Part shown: positions 38,307 through 46,340 of the stretch, piece by piece | Layout: the number at the start of each line of letters is the position of its first letter | Position numbering within the stretch: the first letter of the stretch is position 1 | DNA from: Desulfoprunum benzoelyticum | GTDB lineage: Bacteria > Desulfobacterota > Desulfobulbia > Desulfobulbales > Desulfocapsaceae | Direction of reading: 5' to 3' | Assembly: GCF_014201505.1 (NCBI RefSeq) | Contig: NZ_JACHEO010000003.1 | Coordinates: forward strand, 1 to 64,000 | Length of the DNA: 64,000 nucleotides | Made by a program: the position numbers and the translations under genes | Notes under the pieces: generated by a model | The model's input: the letters and a program-made list of their open reading frames with translations, nothing else | What the model was told of the DNA's origin: nothing | Database searches by the model: none

Positions 38307-39218
38307 ATGATGACAGAAACATCCTACAGAAAAAACGGCCTGCGACTGCTGATGACCTGCCTGCTGTTCGCGCTGGCGCTCGCGCCGGCGTGGTCCGGCA
38401 GTGCCCGGGCCGCGGACGCCAAAACCGCGGACCTGGTCTACGCCAACTGGGAGGAAGGCATCGCCTACACCCACCTGGCCCAGGCCGTGCTGGAGGACAA
38501 GATGGGCTACAAGGTGACCATCACCGCGGCCGACGTGGCCCCGGCGTATGCGGCCGTGGCCCAGGGCGACAAGGACGCCTTCATGGAGACCTGGCTGCCG
38601 GTGCTGCACAAGGACTACATCGAGCGCTACAAAAACGACGTGATCGACCTCGGCCACGTGTTCGAGGGCACGGAGAGCGGCCTGGTGGTGCCCCGCTACA
38701 TGGTGGAGGCCGGCGTCCGCACCATCTCCGACCTGCTCAAGGACGAGGCGAAGAAGAAGCTCCGGCAGACCATCACCGGCATCGATGCCGGCGCGGGCGT
38801 CATGGTCACCACGGAAAACGAGGTCATGCCCGCCTACGGCCTGACCGCTGCCGGCTACACCCTGCTGCCCTCCTCGGGCCCGGCCATGATGGCCGCGCTC
38901 AAGCAGGCCATCGCCAAGAAGGAGTGGATCGTGGTCACCGGCTGGAAACCGCACTCCATGTTCGGCTACTGGGACCTGGCCTTCCTCGAGCAGGACAAGG
39001 ACAAGGTCTGGGGCGTAGGCAACATCCACATCATGGGCCGCAAGACCCTGCGTGAGGACAAGCCCGAGCTGGCCACGTTCCTGGAAAAGATGCGGCTGAC
39101 CAACAGCGAACTGGGCTCGCTGATGGTGGCCATCAACGAATCCAAAAAGGACACCCTGGACGCGGCCCGCGACTGGATGCAGGCCAACGACAAGGTGGTC
39201 GCCAGGTGGATCCCGTAA
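38307..39218 (+). CDS. proX: Glycine betaine-binding periplasmic protein
   Basis: 303 residues from the first ATG of an ATGATG pair, six bases or so after AGGAGG; the longer frame overlaps proW and is rejected. Signal peptide to about residue 36 (SGSARAADA). The OpuAC fold is recognisable from LVYANWEEGIAYTHLAQAVL, PAYAAVAQGDKDAFMETWLP and VTGWKPHSMFGYWDLAFLE, with tryptophans that in the family cage the trimethylammonium group. Third gene of the transporter operon, followed by a strong terminator. Confidence 0.94.
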   Translation: MMTETSYRKNGLRLLMTCLLFALALAPAWSGSARAADAKTADLVYANWEEGIAYTHLAQAVLEDKMGYKVTITAADVAPAYAAVAQGDKDAFMETWLPVLHKDYIERYKNDVIDLGHVFEGTESGLVVPRYMVEAGVRTISDLLKDEAKKKLRQTITGIDAGAGVMVTTENEVMPAYGLTAAGYTLLPSSGPAMMAALKQAIAKKEWIVVTGWKPHSMFGYWDLAFLEQDKDKVWGVGNIHIMGRKTLREDKPELATFLEKMRLTNSELGSLMVAINESKKDTLDAARDWMQANDKVVARWIP

Positions 39219-39252
39219 GGCATCCCCCATTCCACTCGAGGACAGAATCCCG

Positions 39253-39285
39253 AAACCCCGTCATGTCAGACATGACGGGGTTTTT
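39253..39285 (+). terminator. Rho-independent terminator after the betaine transporter operon
   Basis: AAACCCCGTCATGT, loop CAG, ACATGACGGGGTTTTTG: a 14-bp stem with a T-run, 35 nt after the proX stop. Confidence 0.93.
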
Positions 39286-39635
39286 GTTTGCCCGCCATGG
39301 CGGAAGTCGAACCCAGTGTTTTGAAAGGTCAATGTCCTTTGCCGGATAGCCGATATGGTCACGCTGCAGGTCGAGGTTGCAAGCAGGCGGCATGCTCGAA
39401 AATACGCAACTCGAAAGATTGACGGGCAGTTCGCGACAGCTGAGGGACGGACAACACCGGAACGCCTTTATCCGAAGCCATACTTGTTACATGATCCCCG
39501 TTTTATTTTCCTGTCATCACGACAGTAACGGGTTTATATACAGAGGATCCGCACCCCGCAAGATCACGCCCATACAGGGCGGACCTCATCGTTTCAGCGG
39601 GAAAACCGCTGAAATTCAACGGTAGGCGCTTCCAC
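39286..39635. other. Intergenic, nothing recognised
   Basis: About 350 bp between the operon terminator and the next gene. No repeat, RNA or family-like ORF was found. Confidence 0.4.
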
Positions 39636-40139
39636 ATGACGAAAACGATCATCGTTAACGATATGATGCAGAGTGACTACAGGTACACTCTGTCTGAACC
39701 CGCAGGGAAGAACTTCTCACTGGATTTTCGTCCTGAATTGACACCGGCCCAAATGCTGAAATTAGGGATCTTTGGCGGCAAATACATGACGGATTGCAGG
39801 GACGAATTCCCGAAGACATGGTTTAAGAACGCCGAATTTTGTCATCAAAGACATGATCCGGAATTAAACTTCTTTAAAATCAATGCATCCCAGCCCTTAT
39901 CGTACTGGAGAAAGAAAGGGTGGATCTACTGGGAAGATCCTCGAGGGTGGTTCCAATGGTACTGCAGGTATTACATGGGACGAAGATGCCCCGATGACAC
40001 CCGGCAAATTGAACGTTGGACGGCGATGCGGCGTCATGTGGCTCAAGTCAGGAAAAACTGTGCTCCAGGAGATTGGTCGTGCCGTCGCAGGCAAAGACAA
40101 GCACTTCTCCATTGGGCATACGATAGCCGAAAAATATAG
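39636..40139 (+). CDS. Conserved hypothetical protein
   Basis: 167 residues with a well-ordered, Trp/Tyr/Arg-rich sequence: LTPAQMLKLGIFGGKYMTDC, ASQPLSYWRKKGWIYWEDPR, GWFQWYCRYYMGRRCPDD, RQIERWTAMRRHVAQVRKNC and RRRQRQALLHWAYDSRK. It seems a coherent family protein, possibly nucleic-acid-binding given the many Arg/Trp, but I cannot name a function. It lies just outside the tRNA-derived attachment site, so it belongs to the chromosome side of the island. Confidence 0.75.
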   Translation: MTKTIIVNDMMQSDYRYTLSEPAGKNFSLDFRPELTPAQMLKLGIFGGKYMTDCRDEFPKTWFKNAEFCHQRHDPELNFFKINASQPLSYWRKKGWIYWEDPRGWFQWYCRYYMGRRCPDDTRQIERWTAMRRHVAQVRKNCAPGDWSCRRRQRQALLHWAYDSRKI

Positions 40140-40354
40140 CGACCAATCGGACAGTTGGGAACTGTACTGTGGTGACGCTGCGAAGAGAGCGAAACCACTG
40201 ATTATAAATCATGGCCGGCATCGATCAGGTTGTCGAGCATGGGATCATCTTCCTCTTCGATGGAACCTTCTCTGGCATCCTGAGGCCTCTGCCCGTATCT
40301 GTAGCTTGGAAAATCAAAAAGGCGGGATAAATGGGGGACAAAACCATTGAAACG
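40140..40354. other. Intergenic left flank of the island
   Basis: About 215 bp between the conserved hypothetical gene and the tRNA-type terminator. On the minus strand a frame ends in an acidic tail (EEEDDPMLDNLIDAGHDL), but it has no start or family signature and is not called. Confidence 0.3.
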
Positions 40355-40390
40355 AAAAAAGCGCCCAGAGTCTTGAAACTCTAAGCGCTT
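40355..40390 (-). terminator. Terminator of the disrupted tRNA gene
   Basis: Minus strand: GCGCTTAGAGTTT, loop CAAG, ACTCTGGGCGC followed by six T. It lies 8 nt after the CCA end of the tRNA fragment and is the natural terminator of that tRNA transcript. Confidence 0.8.
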
Positions 40391-40398
40391 ATATTTGC

Positions 40399-40427
40399 TG
40401 GTGCCGGGACCAGGAATTGAACCAGGG
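40399..40427 (-). other. tRNA 3'-end fragment, probable island attachment site
   Basis: Minus strand reads a T-arm and acceptor 3' end with encoded CCA: GGTTCAATTCCTGG then TCCCGGCACCA. The rest of a tRNA is absent: the integrase start codon is only 8 nt further on. Tyrosine-recombinase islands commonly insert at tRNA 3' ends, leaving such a fragment on the integrase side. The intact tRNA would be expected at the other island border, at higher coordinates, but no second copy was found in the window. Confidence 0.7.
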
Positions 40428-40435
40428 ATGCACGG

Positions 40436-41680
40436 ATGGTGAAAGAATGGGTCTCGGTCGGCAAATACGGATTGCGATATAGCGAAGACAATACGCGGTC
40501 GGTTGGTGTCGGAAGGAGTAAGCGGCCGACCCGGAATTATGTGGCGGTCTACAAATGGCAGGGCCGGACCACCACCGACACATACGGGTGGGAGGGAGAT
40601 GATTTCAGGAATGAAGACGACATCGTCTCCACCGCGCTTGAGCTCCGGCAGAACCGCCGGAACATGTCCCCACCCTTCACCCTGGCCGAACTCAAGGCGC
40701 TGAGAAAAGCCGATCTTGACGAGGTAGAGCGGCAACGCCAGGAGGAAGAGCGCCGGCAGATCCGGGAGAACCGGATCATCTTCGACAACGTCTTTGAGCA
40801 GTATTGCGAATCGAACGAGCACAAGAAGAGCTTGAAGGACGAGGCCAACTATTACAAGAATTGGATAGCGCCCACCATCGGCAAGAAGCGCCTCGACCAG
40901 ATCCTGTTGTTCGACCTGGAGAAGATCCGGGCGAAGATGACCAAAGCGGGAAAGGCGCCTCGATCGATTGGCTACACCAAGAGTATCGTCCGGCAGGTCT
41001 ATCACTTCGCATTGAAGCACAAAATCTATGCCGGCGATGTGCCCACCACCCACTTCCTCGAACGCCAGAAGATCGACAACAAGAGGCAGCGGTACTTGTC
41101 GCCGGCGGAGGCAGCGGAACTCCTGGCCGATATCAAAGCGCACTCCCTGACGACCTGGCGCATCTCCCTGCTGTCTCTGAATACAGGGATGCGATTCTCC
41201 GAGATTGCCAATCTCCGATGGCAGCACATCAACATTCAGAACAGGGAAATGCTGGTGCTCGAACCCAAGAACGGAGAAACCAGAGCAGTCTACCTGACCG
41301 ATACCGTTCTCGACATGTTCGATGAGATGCAACCAGGGCGGCCGGACGACCTCGTTTTCGTTGACGCCAACGGGCGGAAGATGGCGCGGGTATCCAACAC
41401 CTTCATGGACGGCGTGAACCGGCTGGGGCTGAATGATGGCATCGACGACCGGCGCCTGAAAGTGGTCTTCCACTCCCTGCGGCACTCGTGCGCCTCGACC
41501 CTCGTCAACGCCGGTGTCGAGATTCCAGTTATAGCCAAGATCCTTGGACACAAAACGCTGACAATGACGATGCGCTACAGCCATATCAACGACGACAGCA
41601 TCAAGTCAGCAATGGCGGTCCTCGACCGGCAGCAGGGCGGAAAGATTACACGGATGAGGCGACAGAGCAACGGACAATGA
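40436..41680 (+). CDS. Tyrosine-recombinase integrase of the island
   Basis: 414 residues. An N-terminal DUF4102/SAM-like arm- and core-binding region is followed by the catalytic domain with all hallmark residues: Arg in LNTGMRFSEIANLRW, HxxR in VVFHSLRHSCAST, His in ILGHKTLTMTMRYSH and the nucleophile Tyr in MRYSH. It starts next to the tRNA fragment, as is usual for integrases of genomic islands and prophages. Downstream genes (HicAB, primase-polymerase, SSB) form its cargo. Confidence 0.94.
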   Translation: MVKEWVSVGKYGLRYSEDNTRSVGVGRSKRPTRNYVAVYKWQGRTTTDTYGWEGDDFRNEDDIVSTALELRQNRRNMSPPFTLAELKALRKADLDEVERQRQEEERRQIRENRIIFDNVFEQYCESNEHKKSLKDEANYYKNWIAPTIGKKRLDQILLFDLEKIRAKMTKAGKAPRSIGYTKSIVRQVYHFALKHKIYAGDVPTTHFLERQKIDNKRQRYLSPAEAAELLADIKAHSLTTWRISLLSLNTGMRFSEIANLRWQHINIQNREMLVLEPKNGETRAVYLTDTVLDMFDEMQPGRPDDLVFVDANGRKMARVSNTFMDGVNRLGLNDGIDDRRLKVVFHSLRHSCASTLVNAGVEIPVIAKILGHKTLTMTMRYSHINDDSIKSAMAVLDRQQGGKITRMRRQSNGQ

Positions 41681-41748
41681 CCTTCTCCAAAAAGCCGTTT
41701 GCCTGGCAGCCATTGACCTATCACTAGCGAGTGTGTACTATACACAAT

Positions 41749-41943
41749 ATGAACAGCAGGGAATTGATTCGACGACTTGAGGATGCCGGGTGGACCGTGC
41801 AGCGGGTGAAAGGTTCGCACCATATTCTCACACATCCGAACAGGCCAGGGCATATCACCATTCCCCATCCCAAGAAAGACCTTGGCTCGGGGCTGGTTAC
41901 GAAGATCCTAAAACAAGCAGGAATTCACGAGGTGGCTTCATGA
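41749..41943 (+). CDS. hicA: HicA-type mRNA interferase toxin
   Basis: 64 residues from the ATG at 41749 (an in-frame start 18 nt upstream is less likely). The double-stranded-RNA-binding-like HicA fold is clear: MNSRELIRRLEDAGWTVQRV, then KGSHHILTHPNRPGHITIPH with the catalytic His, and a C-terminal GLVTKILKQAGI. It cleaves mRNA in ribosome-independent fashion in the known family. Its stop overlaps the hicB start (ATGA). It probably stabilises the island. Confidence 0.93.
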   Translation: MNSRELIRRLEDAGWTVQRVKGSHHILTHPNRPGHITIPHPKKDLGSGLVTKILKQAGIHEVAS

Positions 41944-42344
41944 AATATCCAATCGCTATTGAGGAAGGTTCTGAGACCACGGCATTCGGCGTTGTCGTGC
42001 CGGATCTTCCCGGATGTTTTTCCGCCGGCGATACGATGGACGAGGCGGTCGAAAACAGCCGGGAGGCAATCGCTCTGTGGATCGAGGCAGCCCTTGATGC
42101 CGGAGAGACCATACCGGCACCGGGAAGGCTTGCTGATCACGTCCACAATTCCGAGTATGCCGGGATGGTCTGGGCGATTGTCGATATTGACAGCGCCCTG
42201 CTTGACGACAAGACTGAACGGATCAACATCAGCGTACCGCGCCGGGTCCTCTCCCGGATCGACAGGTATGTCTCAGCCAGGGGAGAAACCCGCAGCGGTT
42301 TCCTGGTCAATGCCGCTCTTGAGCGGATCGCCCATGGATGTTGA
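41940..42344 (+). CDS. hicB: HicB-type antitoxin
   Basis: 134 residues. The N-terminal partially degraded RNase H-like fold (FGVVVPDLPGCFSAGDTMDE then AVENSREAI) neutralises HicA; the C-terminal ribbon-helix-helix (RINISVPRRVLSRIDRYVSA) would bind the operon promoter for autoregulation. Overlaps hicA by 4 nt, toxin first, as in the classic order. Confidence 0.93.
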   Translation: MKYPIAIEEGSETTAFGVVVPDLPGCFSAGDTMDEAVENSREAIALWIEAALDAGETIPAPGRLADHVHNSEYAGMVWAIVDIDSALLDDKTERINISVPRRVLSRIDRYVSARGETRSGFLVNAALERIAHGC

Positions 42345-42445
42345 ATCGTACAGGGCAACGGAACATTAAACCGGCATTCACCGGGCCATGCTGATCACCG
42401 GAAAAGCACGACCCTGACGGACCAACCAAGCGGAGGTATTGGGCA

Positions 42446-42565
42446 ATGCAGGGGAAGAAGGATCAGGAGGACGTTCTGAAACTGAGCTTCGAGGACGATC
42501 CGCGGGTGAGGTGGATTCCGCCGGAGGAATGGCCGAAGCAGGGACGGTCCCTGAACAGGGACTGA
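42446..42565 (+). CDS. Small hypothetical protein (39 residues)
   Basis: Short ORF MQGKKDQEDVLKLSFEDDPR continuing VRWIPPEEWPKQGRSLNRD, with GGAGG upstream and its stop 2 nt before the next gene. Strongly charged, compact and without a known domain. It could be the partner of the antidote-like gene or a truncated toxin. Composition and coupling suggest it is translated, but no family was recognised. Confidence 0.4.
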   Translation: MQGKKDQEDVLKLSFEDDPRVRWIPPEEWPKQGRSLNRD

Positions 42566-42567
42566 AC

Positions 42568-42885
42568 ATGACAGAAAAATTCACCCGATGGGACGCCTCG
42601 GACCATCTCAAAACGGAAGAGGATATCATGGCCTACTTCGAAGCGTGTCTTGATGACGATCCCGGTGACGGTAGCCTCGTGCGTGCAGCCTTGGGAGATA
42701 TCGCCAAGGCCGGCAACATGTCGAAGCTGGCCAGAGAAATCGGGCTTTCTCGGGAGGTTTTGTATCGGGCGCTGAGCACCGACGGCAATCCGGAGTTTGC
42801 TACGATAATGAAGGTAATAAAAGGGTTGGGTTTACGTTTGCATGCCGGCAGAACTCGCCACTCCAATTATCGCGATGAAGGATAA
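42568..42885 (+). CDS. Addiction-module antidote-like transcriptional regulator
   Basis: 105 residues from the ATG at 42568. It matches the family of probable addiction-module antidote proteins: TRWDASDHLKTEEDIMAYFE, LGDIAKAGNMSKLAREIGLS and REVLYRALSTDGNPEF, a helix-turn-helix of Cro/HigA type, then FATIMKVIKGLGLRLHA. Normally such a protein follows a RelE/HigB-type toxin gene; here only a 39-codon ORF precedes it, so the toxin is missing or reduced. Confidence 0.85.
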   Translation: MTEKFTRWDASDHLKTEEDIMAYFEACLDDDPGDGSLVRAALGDIAKAGNMSKLAREIGLSREVLYRALSTDGNPEFATIMKVIKGLGLRLHAGRTRHSNYRDEG

Positions 42886-43125
42886 TAGACATACAATCCT
42901 TGTTGGTAAACGGCGTTTTTCTCAACTGGCAATAGAACGGAAAAATCACAAGAATCATGTGACAGAACGGTTGATCACTCATCATTGCCGAAGTCGTATC
43001 ATGCAACATAGATTTCGTTTGCATTCGGTTTAACAAATGATGTATATTCAATTAATGAGAGTAGCCGTTTAACAACGACATTCTCATAACGTAGGTGTCG
43101 AGCTGGCCTTTAACAGAGGTCTGCA
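42886..43125. other. Intergenic within the island
   Basis: Roughly 240 bp of lower-GC DNA between the antidote-like gene and a terminator. No gene or repeat recognised. Confidence 0.4.
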
Positions 43126-43177
43126 GGCCCGGTAATTGAGGTGAGTAATGCCCCTCTATTGCCGGGCCTTTTTTTTT
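43126..43177 (+). terminator. Strong terminator in the island
   Basis: GGCCCGGTAA pairs with TTGCCGGGCC (one G-U), an inner GAGG/CCTC hairpin sits in between, and nine T follow. It could also be the 3' end of a small RNA, since no plus-strand gene ends close upstream. Confidence 0.8.
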
Positions 43178-43274
43178 TGCTTTTTTCGAGATTCGACAAT
43201 CGATTTACCGCACGGTCTGAACCGGCTGCCTTTTCACTGGGGGCAGCCAACAAGCCGATTCCAGGAGGGGAATT

Positions 43275-43526
43275 ATGAAAAAGTCTGATAACGACGCCAA
43301 AGAAGCCGCAATTGCAACCATTATGAAGGCGGCAGACAAATGGCCGACAAGTTTTGTGCCGAGATCGCGAGTACCGGAGTTCACCGGCGGACTGATTGCC
43401 GTGGGGACGATGGCCAATCGAGATTCAGCGGGCACTGGCCCGGAAGGAGCCTTCAAAATCGGCCGCCAACAGTGTTATTCCGTCGAAGGCCTGCTGAGGT
43501 GGTTGATCGAGCGGATGGAGGCATAG
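43275..43526 (+). CDS. Excisionase/AlpA-like small DNA-binding protein
   Basis: 83 residues, GGAGGGG upstream. The C-terminal MANRDSAGTGPEGAFKIGRQ plus QCYSVEGLLRWLIERM matches the winged-helix type found in phage and island excisionases and AlpA-like regulators, where the GPEG...GR...Y segment contacts DNA. It would direct excision by the integrase or regulate the replication genes that follow. Confidence 0.65.
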   Translation: MKKSDNDAKEAAIATIMKAADKWPTSFVPRSRVPEFTGGLIAVGTMANRDSAGTGPEGAFKIGRQQCYSVEGLLRWLIERMEA

Positions 43527-43547
43527 GCTAATGCCCGCCAAAACAAA

Positions 43548-43584
43548 AGCGGTCCCCTGTGTGGCTGGCAGGCCGGAGACCGCT
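43548..43584 (+). promoter_or_regulatory. Hairpin upstream of the primase-polymerase gene
   Basis: AGCGGTC and GACCGCT form a perfect 7-bp stem around a 23-nt loop, 140 nt before the replication gene. It has no T-run; it may be a leader structure or part of an origin or operator. The rest of 43527-43726 shows nothing else. Confidence 0.35.
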
Positions 43585-43726
43585 TCAACAATACAGTTCC
43601 AACCTAACCGATTTTTGCTAAAGACTCAACGCCTTATCCGCCGAACCATCAAGCGCGTCGTCCCTCCTTCGTGTTTCGGGGCCTGTGCCCAGGCGCCGCT
43701 GTCGATTGGTTAACCGGGAGGTGGCC

Positions 43727-45820
43727 ATGATTGAGGAGATCAATACTTTTATCGAACTGGGCCTGTCAGTCATTCCGACATTTCCAGCCGATCACCCTGA
43801 CCGACCGAAGAGGCCGACCTGCAAATGGAAGCAATACCAGGATCATGCCCCCACTCTGGCAGAGATCCAGCACCTGTTCCCAACCGAAAAAGATTATGCG
43901 GTCGCAGTTGTCGCTGGCCGGGTATCTGGAAATTTCGAAATTCTCGACTTCGACGCACCGGAACTTTTCCAGCCATTCATGGACCAGCTACGAGCGGCGC
44001 GGCCCGAGTTGGCTAGCCTGTTGTTGACGCAGCAGACCCCGAGCGGCGGATACCATTTACTCTATCGTTCCTGTGAGCCGGTACAGGGCAACCTGAAACT
44101 GGCGCGGTCGGCGGATGGCCGGGAAACCAAGATCGAGACCCGGGGAGAAGGCGGTTACGCTCTCGTTGCCCCGAGTCCAGGGTATCGGTTGGAGTCCGAT
44201 ATATCCACCCTGGCGACGATCACAGCAGCAGACCGGGCTTTCCTTCATGGCCTGGCGCGATCCTTCGATCGTCACACCGAACAGGCTCGAGAGCCGAAGC
44301 TGGAGGCCTGTAGCCACACCGATGGTGAACGTCCTGGCGATGTGCTGGAGCGGGTTGCAGATTGGCACGACTTGTTGACCACCGATGGATGGAAATATCT
44401 CCAGAAGGTAGGCGACCGACATCATTACTCCCGGCCCGGCAAGACCCCGCCGGGTACAAGCGCCACGGTAAACGAGAGGGGGCTGTACGTCTTCTCCAGC
44501 AGCACTCCGCTACCAGCAGAGCAGCCGATCAAAAAATTCGGCTATGTAACGCATTTCCGTTTCAATGGAGATTTTAAAGCGGCGGCACGGTGGGTTGTCG
44601 AGACTTACCCGGAACACTTCCCAAAAAGCAGGACATCGATGATTGAGGAACCACCATTTCCCAGCGATGACGACTATCAAACTAATTCCGGACATTCCGG
44701 ACATTCCGGACATTCCGGACAAAACGGACAAAACGGACAGTCCGAAAGTCAATTCGGACAAAATCCCGGACAATCTGAACGGAAATGGGGCGGTATCGCT
44801 GGAGATGTGCGGGAGTATGTCGACGGACACCCTGGAGAGGTAAAATATAGTCAGTTATGTCAGGATATTGGGATATTTACAAGGCGCGACAAGAAGACCG
44901 CGAACGATGCTTTGAATTACCTGGTGAAAACCGGGGTCATCGAAAAACACCCTGCAAAAAGAGGTGTGTATCTTCCAACCGAGCCAGGGCTTGAATTCAT
45001 GCAGCCGGTAATCGAGAAGGGTATCCCGTTACCACTCCCCTTTCCGCTCGGATTACACAATCATTTCAATGTCATGCCTGGCACGGTTATCGTCATCGGC
45101 GGCGCAACCAACAGCGGAAAAACCCTCATGGCGATGGACCTTTTGAGAAGATGGACTGGCCAGTTGTCCGGAATTGGGGCCGACCCTCTTGTCTCACCCC
45201 CCCACTCTCTTCGTTCGTTTAGTGGGGGGGTGCCAGCGCCGGGGGAGGTTGACCAGCGTTTAGTTGAAATCGCCCGGACCGGCATCCGATACCTGAACTC
45301 CGAGATGACATCCGAGGAGTTGGGGGCGCTCCTGGCAGAGATGGGGCCTGATGGCGACATGCTCTGTCATCACGTCCAATGGGTGAGCCGACAATATGAC
45401 TTTCCCCGCGCCGTCCTCACCGATGGTATCACTATCCTCGATTTTCTCCAGATCCACCGGGATTTCTACGAGATCGGCGAGACCATCGCACAGATGGCCG
45501 ACCGGGTAGGCGCCGGGTTGCTCGTGATCCTGATCCAGAAGAAGTCCGGGGAATCGTTCCCGCGCGGCGGAGAGTTTGCCCTGGAACGCGCCAGGATCGC
45601 CTTGTTACTCGATTCAGTGACCCAGAACGTGAAGTCATGCTACCTGCGGAAAATCAAGTATCCACGCGATGCCCGGAATCATCCGGAGCGTAAGGAGATC
45701 GAATACCGGATCGGGGACGGGTTGACTATCAAGCCTGTTTCTGACCTCCGGTGGCTGGACGGCAAGCAGCGCGACCGCGTCCACAAGGATTATCAATACA
45801 AAACTTTTTCGGAGAACTGA
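43727..45820 (+). CDS. Bifunctional primase-polymerase with helicase-like ATPase domain
   Basis: 697 residues from the ATG at 43727, preceded by GGGAGGT. The N-terminal Prim-Pol (archaeo-eukaryotic primase) domain shows LGLSVIPTF, the catalytic FEILDFD acidic pair, SGGYHLLYR with the conserved His and KIETRGEGGYALVAPSPGY. A linker (about 320-338) is made of GHS/GQN triplets. A winged-helix-like segment follows (GDVREYVDGHPGEVKYSQL), then a RepA/DnaB-type AAA ATPase with Walker A VIGGATNSGKT and Walker B ITILDFLQI. Such proteins prime and unwind the origin of islands and phage satellites. An 11-bp perfect inverted repeat interrupts the ATPase domain (see findings). Confidence 0.9.
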   Translation: MIEEINTFIELGLSVIPTFPADHPDRPKRPTCKWKQYQDHAPTLAEIQHLFPTEKDYAVAVVAGRVSGNFEILDFDAPELFQPFMDQLRAARPELASLLLTQQTPSGGYHLLYRSCEPVQGNLKLARSADGRETKIETRGEGGYALVAPSPGYRLESDISTLATITAADRAFLHGLARSFDRHTEQAREPKLEACSHTDGERPGDVLERVADWHDLLTTDGWKYLQKVGDRHHYSRPGKTPPGTSATVNERGLYVFSSSTPLPAEQPIKKFGYVTHFRFNGDFKAAARWVVETYPEHFPKSRTSMIEEPPFPSDDDYQTNSGHSGHSGHSGQNGQNGQSESQFGQNPGQSERKWGGIAGDVREYVDGHPGEVKYSQLCQDIGIFTRRDKKTANDALNYLVKTGVIEKHPAKRGVYLPTEPGLEFMQPVIEKGIPLPLPFPLGLHNHFNVMPGTVIVIGGATNSGKTLMAMDLLRRWTGQLSGIGADPLVSPPHSLRSFSGGVPAPGEVDQRLVEIARTGIRYLNSEMTSEELGALLAEMGPDGDMLCHHVQWVSRQYDFPRAVLTDGITILDFLQIHRDFYEIGETIAQMADRVGAGLLVILIQKKSGESFPRGGEFALERARIALLLDSVTQNVKSCYLRKIKYPRDARNHPERKEIEYRIGDGLTIKPVSDLRWLDGKQRDRVHKDYQYKTFSEN
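44686..44739 (+). repeat. 9-bp coding microsatellite in the primase linker
   Basis: Four copies of TTCCGGACA followed by two of AAACGGACA with exact 9-bp spacing keep the frame and encode the GHS/GQN linker between the primase and helicase parts. Copy number could vary without a frameshift. Confidence 0.9.
45195..45232. repeat. Perfect 11-bp inverted repeat inside the helicase domain
   Basis: CACCCCCCCAC and GTGGGGGGGTG flank a 16-nt loop. It lies in frame between the Walker A helix and the strand GIRYLNSEM, where the encoded stretch VSPPHSLRSFSGGVPAPGE looks foreign to the family. It may be a small inserted element or a structural pause site. Confidence 0.75.
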
Positions 45821-45824
45821 GTCG

Positions 45825-46088
45825 ATGGAGGCCCCCACAGACACAACCTGGCTGGCTGCAAACAAAGGGGATCGGGATACCCCCATGTCTATCCCGCCCC
45901 CCTGCCTAAACTGTTCGAGGGTTGAGATTTTGACCATCATGGGTGAGGCCGTGCCCGGTTGCCTCTACCAAGCCGAGGGGGAGTTTTCGGAAGGCTGGCG
46001 GCGGATACCTGCAGGAATTGCAGGGTGCATTTGGACACTTGCCGGGGAAAGTCGGCGGACATCGAGAGGCAAGGCGAACATTCACTAA
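45825..46088 (+). CDS. Hypothetical island protein
   Basis: 87 residues, starting 4 nt after the helicase stop. Contains PPCLNCSRVEILTIMGEAVP and GCLYQAEGEFSEGWRRIPAG with three cysteines and a coherent core, so it is probably real and co-transcribed. A metal-binding or small regulatory role is possible; no family was named with confidence. Confidence 0.6.
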   Translation: MEAPTDTTWLAANKGDRDTPMSIPPPCLNCSRVEILTIMGEAVPGCLYQAEGEFSEGWRRIPAGIAGCIWTLAGESRRTSRGKANIH

Positions 46089-46109
46089 GAGACCACTACG
46101 AGGTTGAAA

Positions 46110-46340
46110 ATGAAAAATCAGAACACTGAACCAGAGAAAGTAACTTGCACCATCTGCGACACTCCCGAAGTGGATTTTACAGGAGTCCTGATAAACAACT
46201 CCCGAGGAGACGTGAAGAGTTTTGCCTTCTGCTTTAACTGTGCTCTTACCTTCAACATCTTCGAACTTGATGAGGAACTTTATTTACAGGCAAACGGCAG
46301 CAATACAAGCCTAAGCCCATTTGATGGAGACGAGGAATGA
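46110..46340 (+). CDS. Small CxxC-type zinc-ribbon-like protein
   Basis: 76 residues from the ATG at 46110 (GAGG seven bases upstream). Two cysteine pairs, CTICDTPE and CFNCALTF, spaced about 30 residues apart, suggest a zinc ribbon. The stop overlaps the SSB start (ATGA), placing it in the replication operon. Function unknown. Confidence 0.65.
   Translation: MKNQNTEPEKVTCTICDTPEVDFTGVLINNSRGDVKSFAFCFNCALTFNIFELDEELYLQANGSNTSLSPFDGDEE

Noticed and set aside
40202-41584. 460-codon minus-strand ORF opposite the integrase
   Set aside because: Shadow of the integrase gene; its acidic C-terminal tail outside the integrase lacks a start and a family signature.
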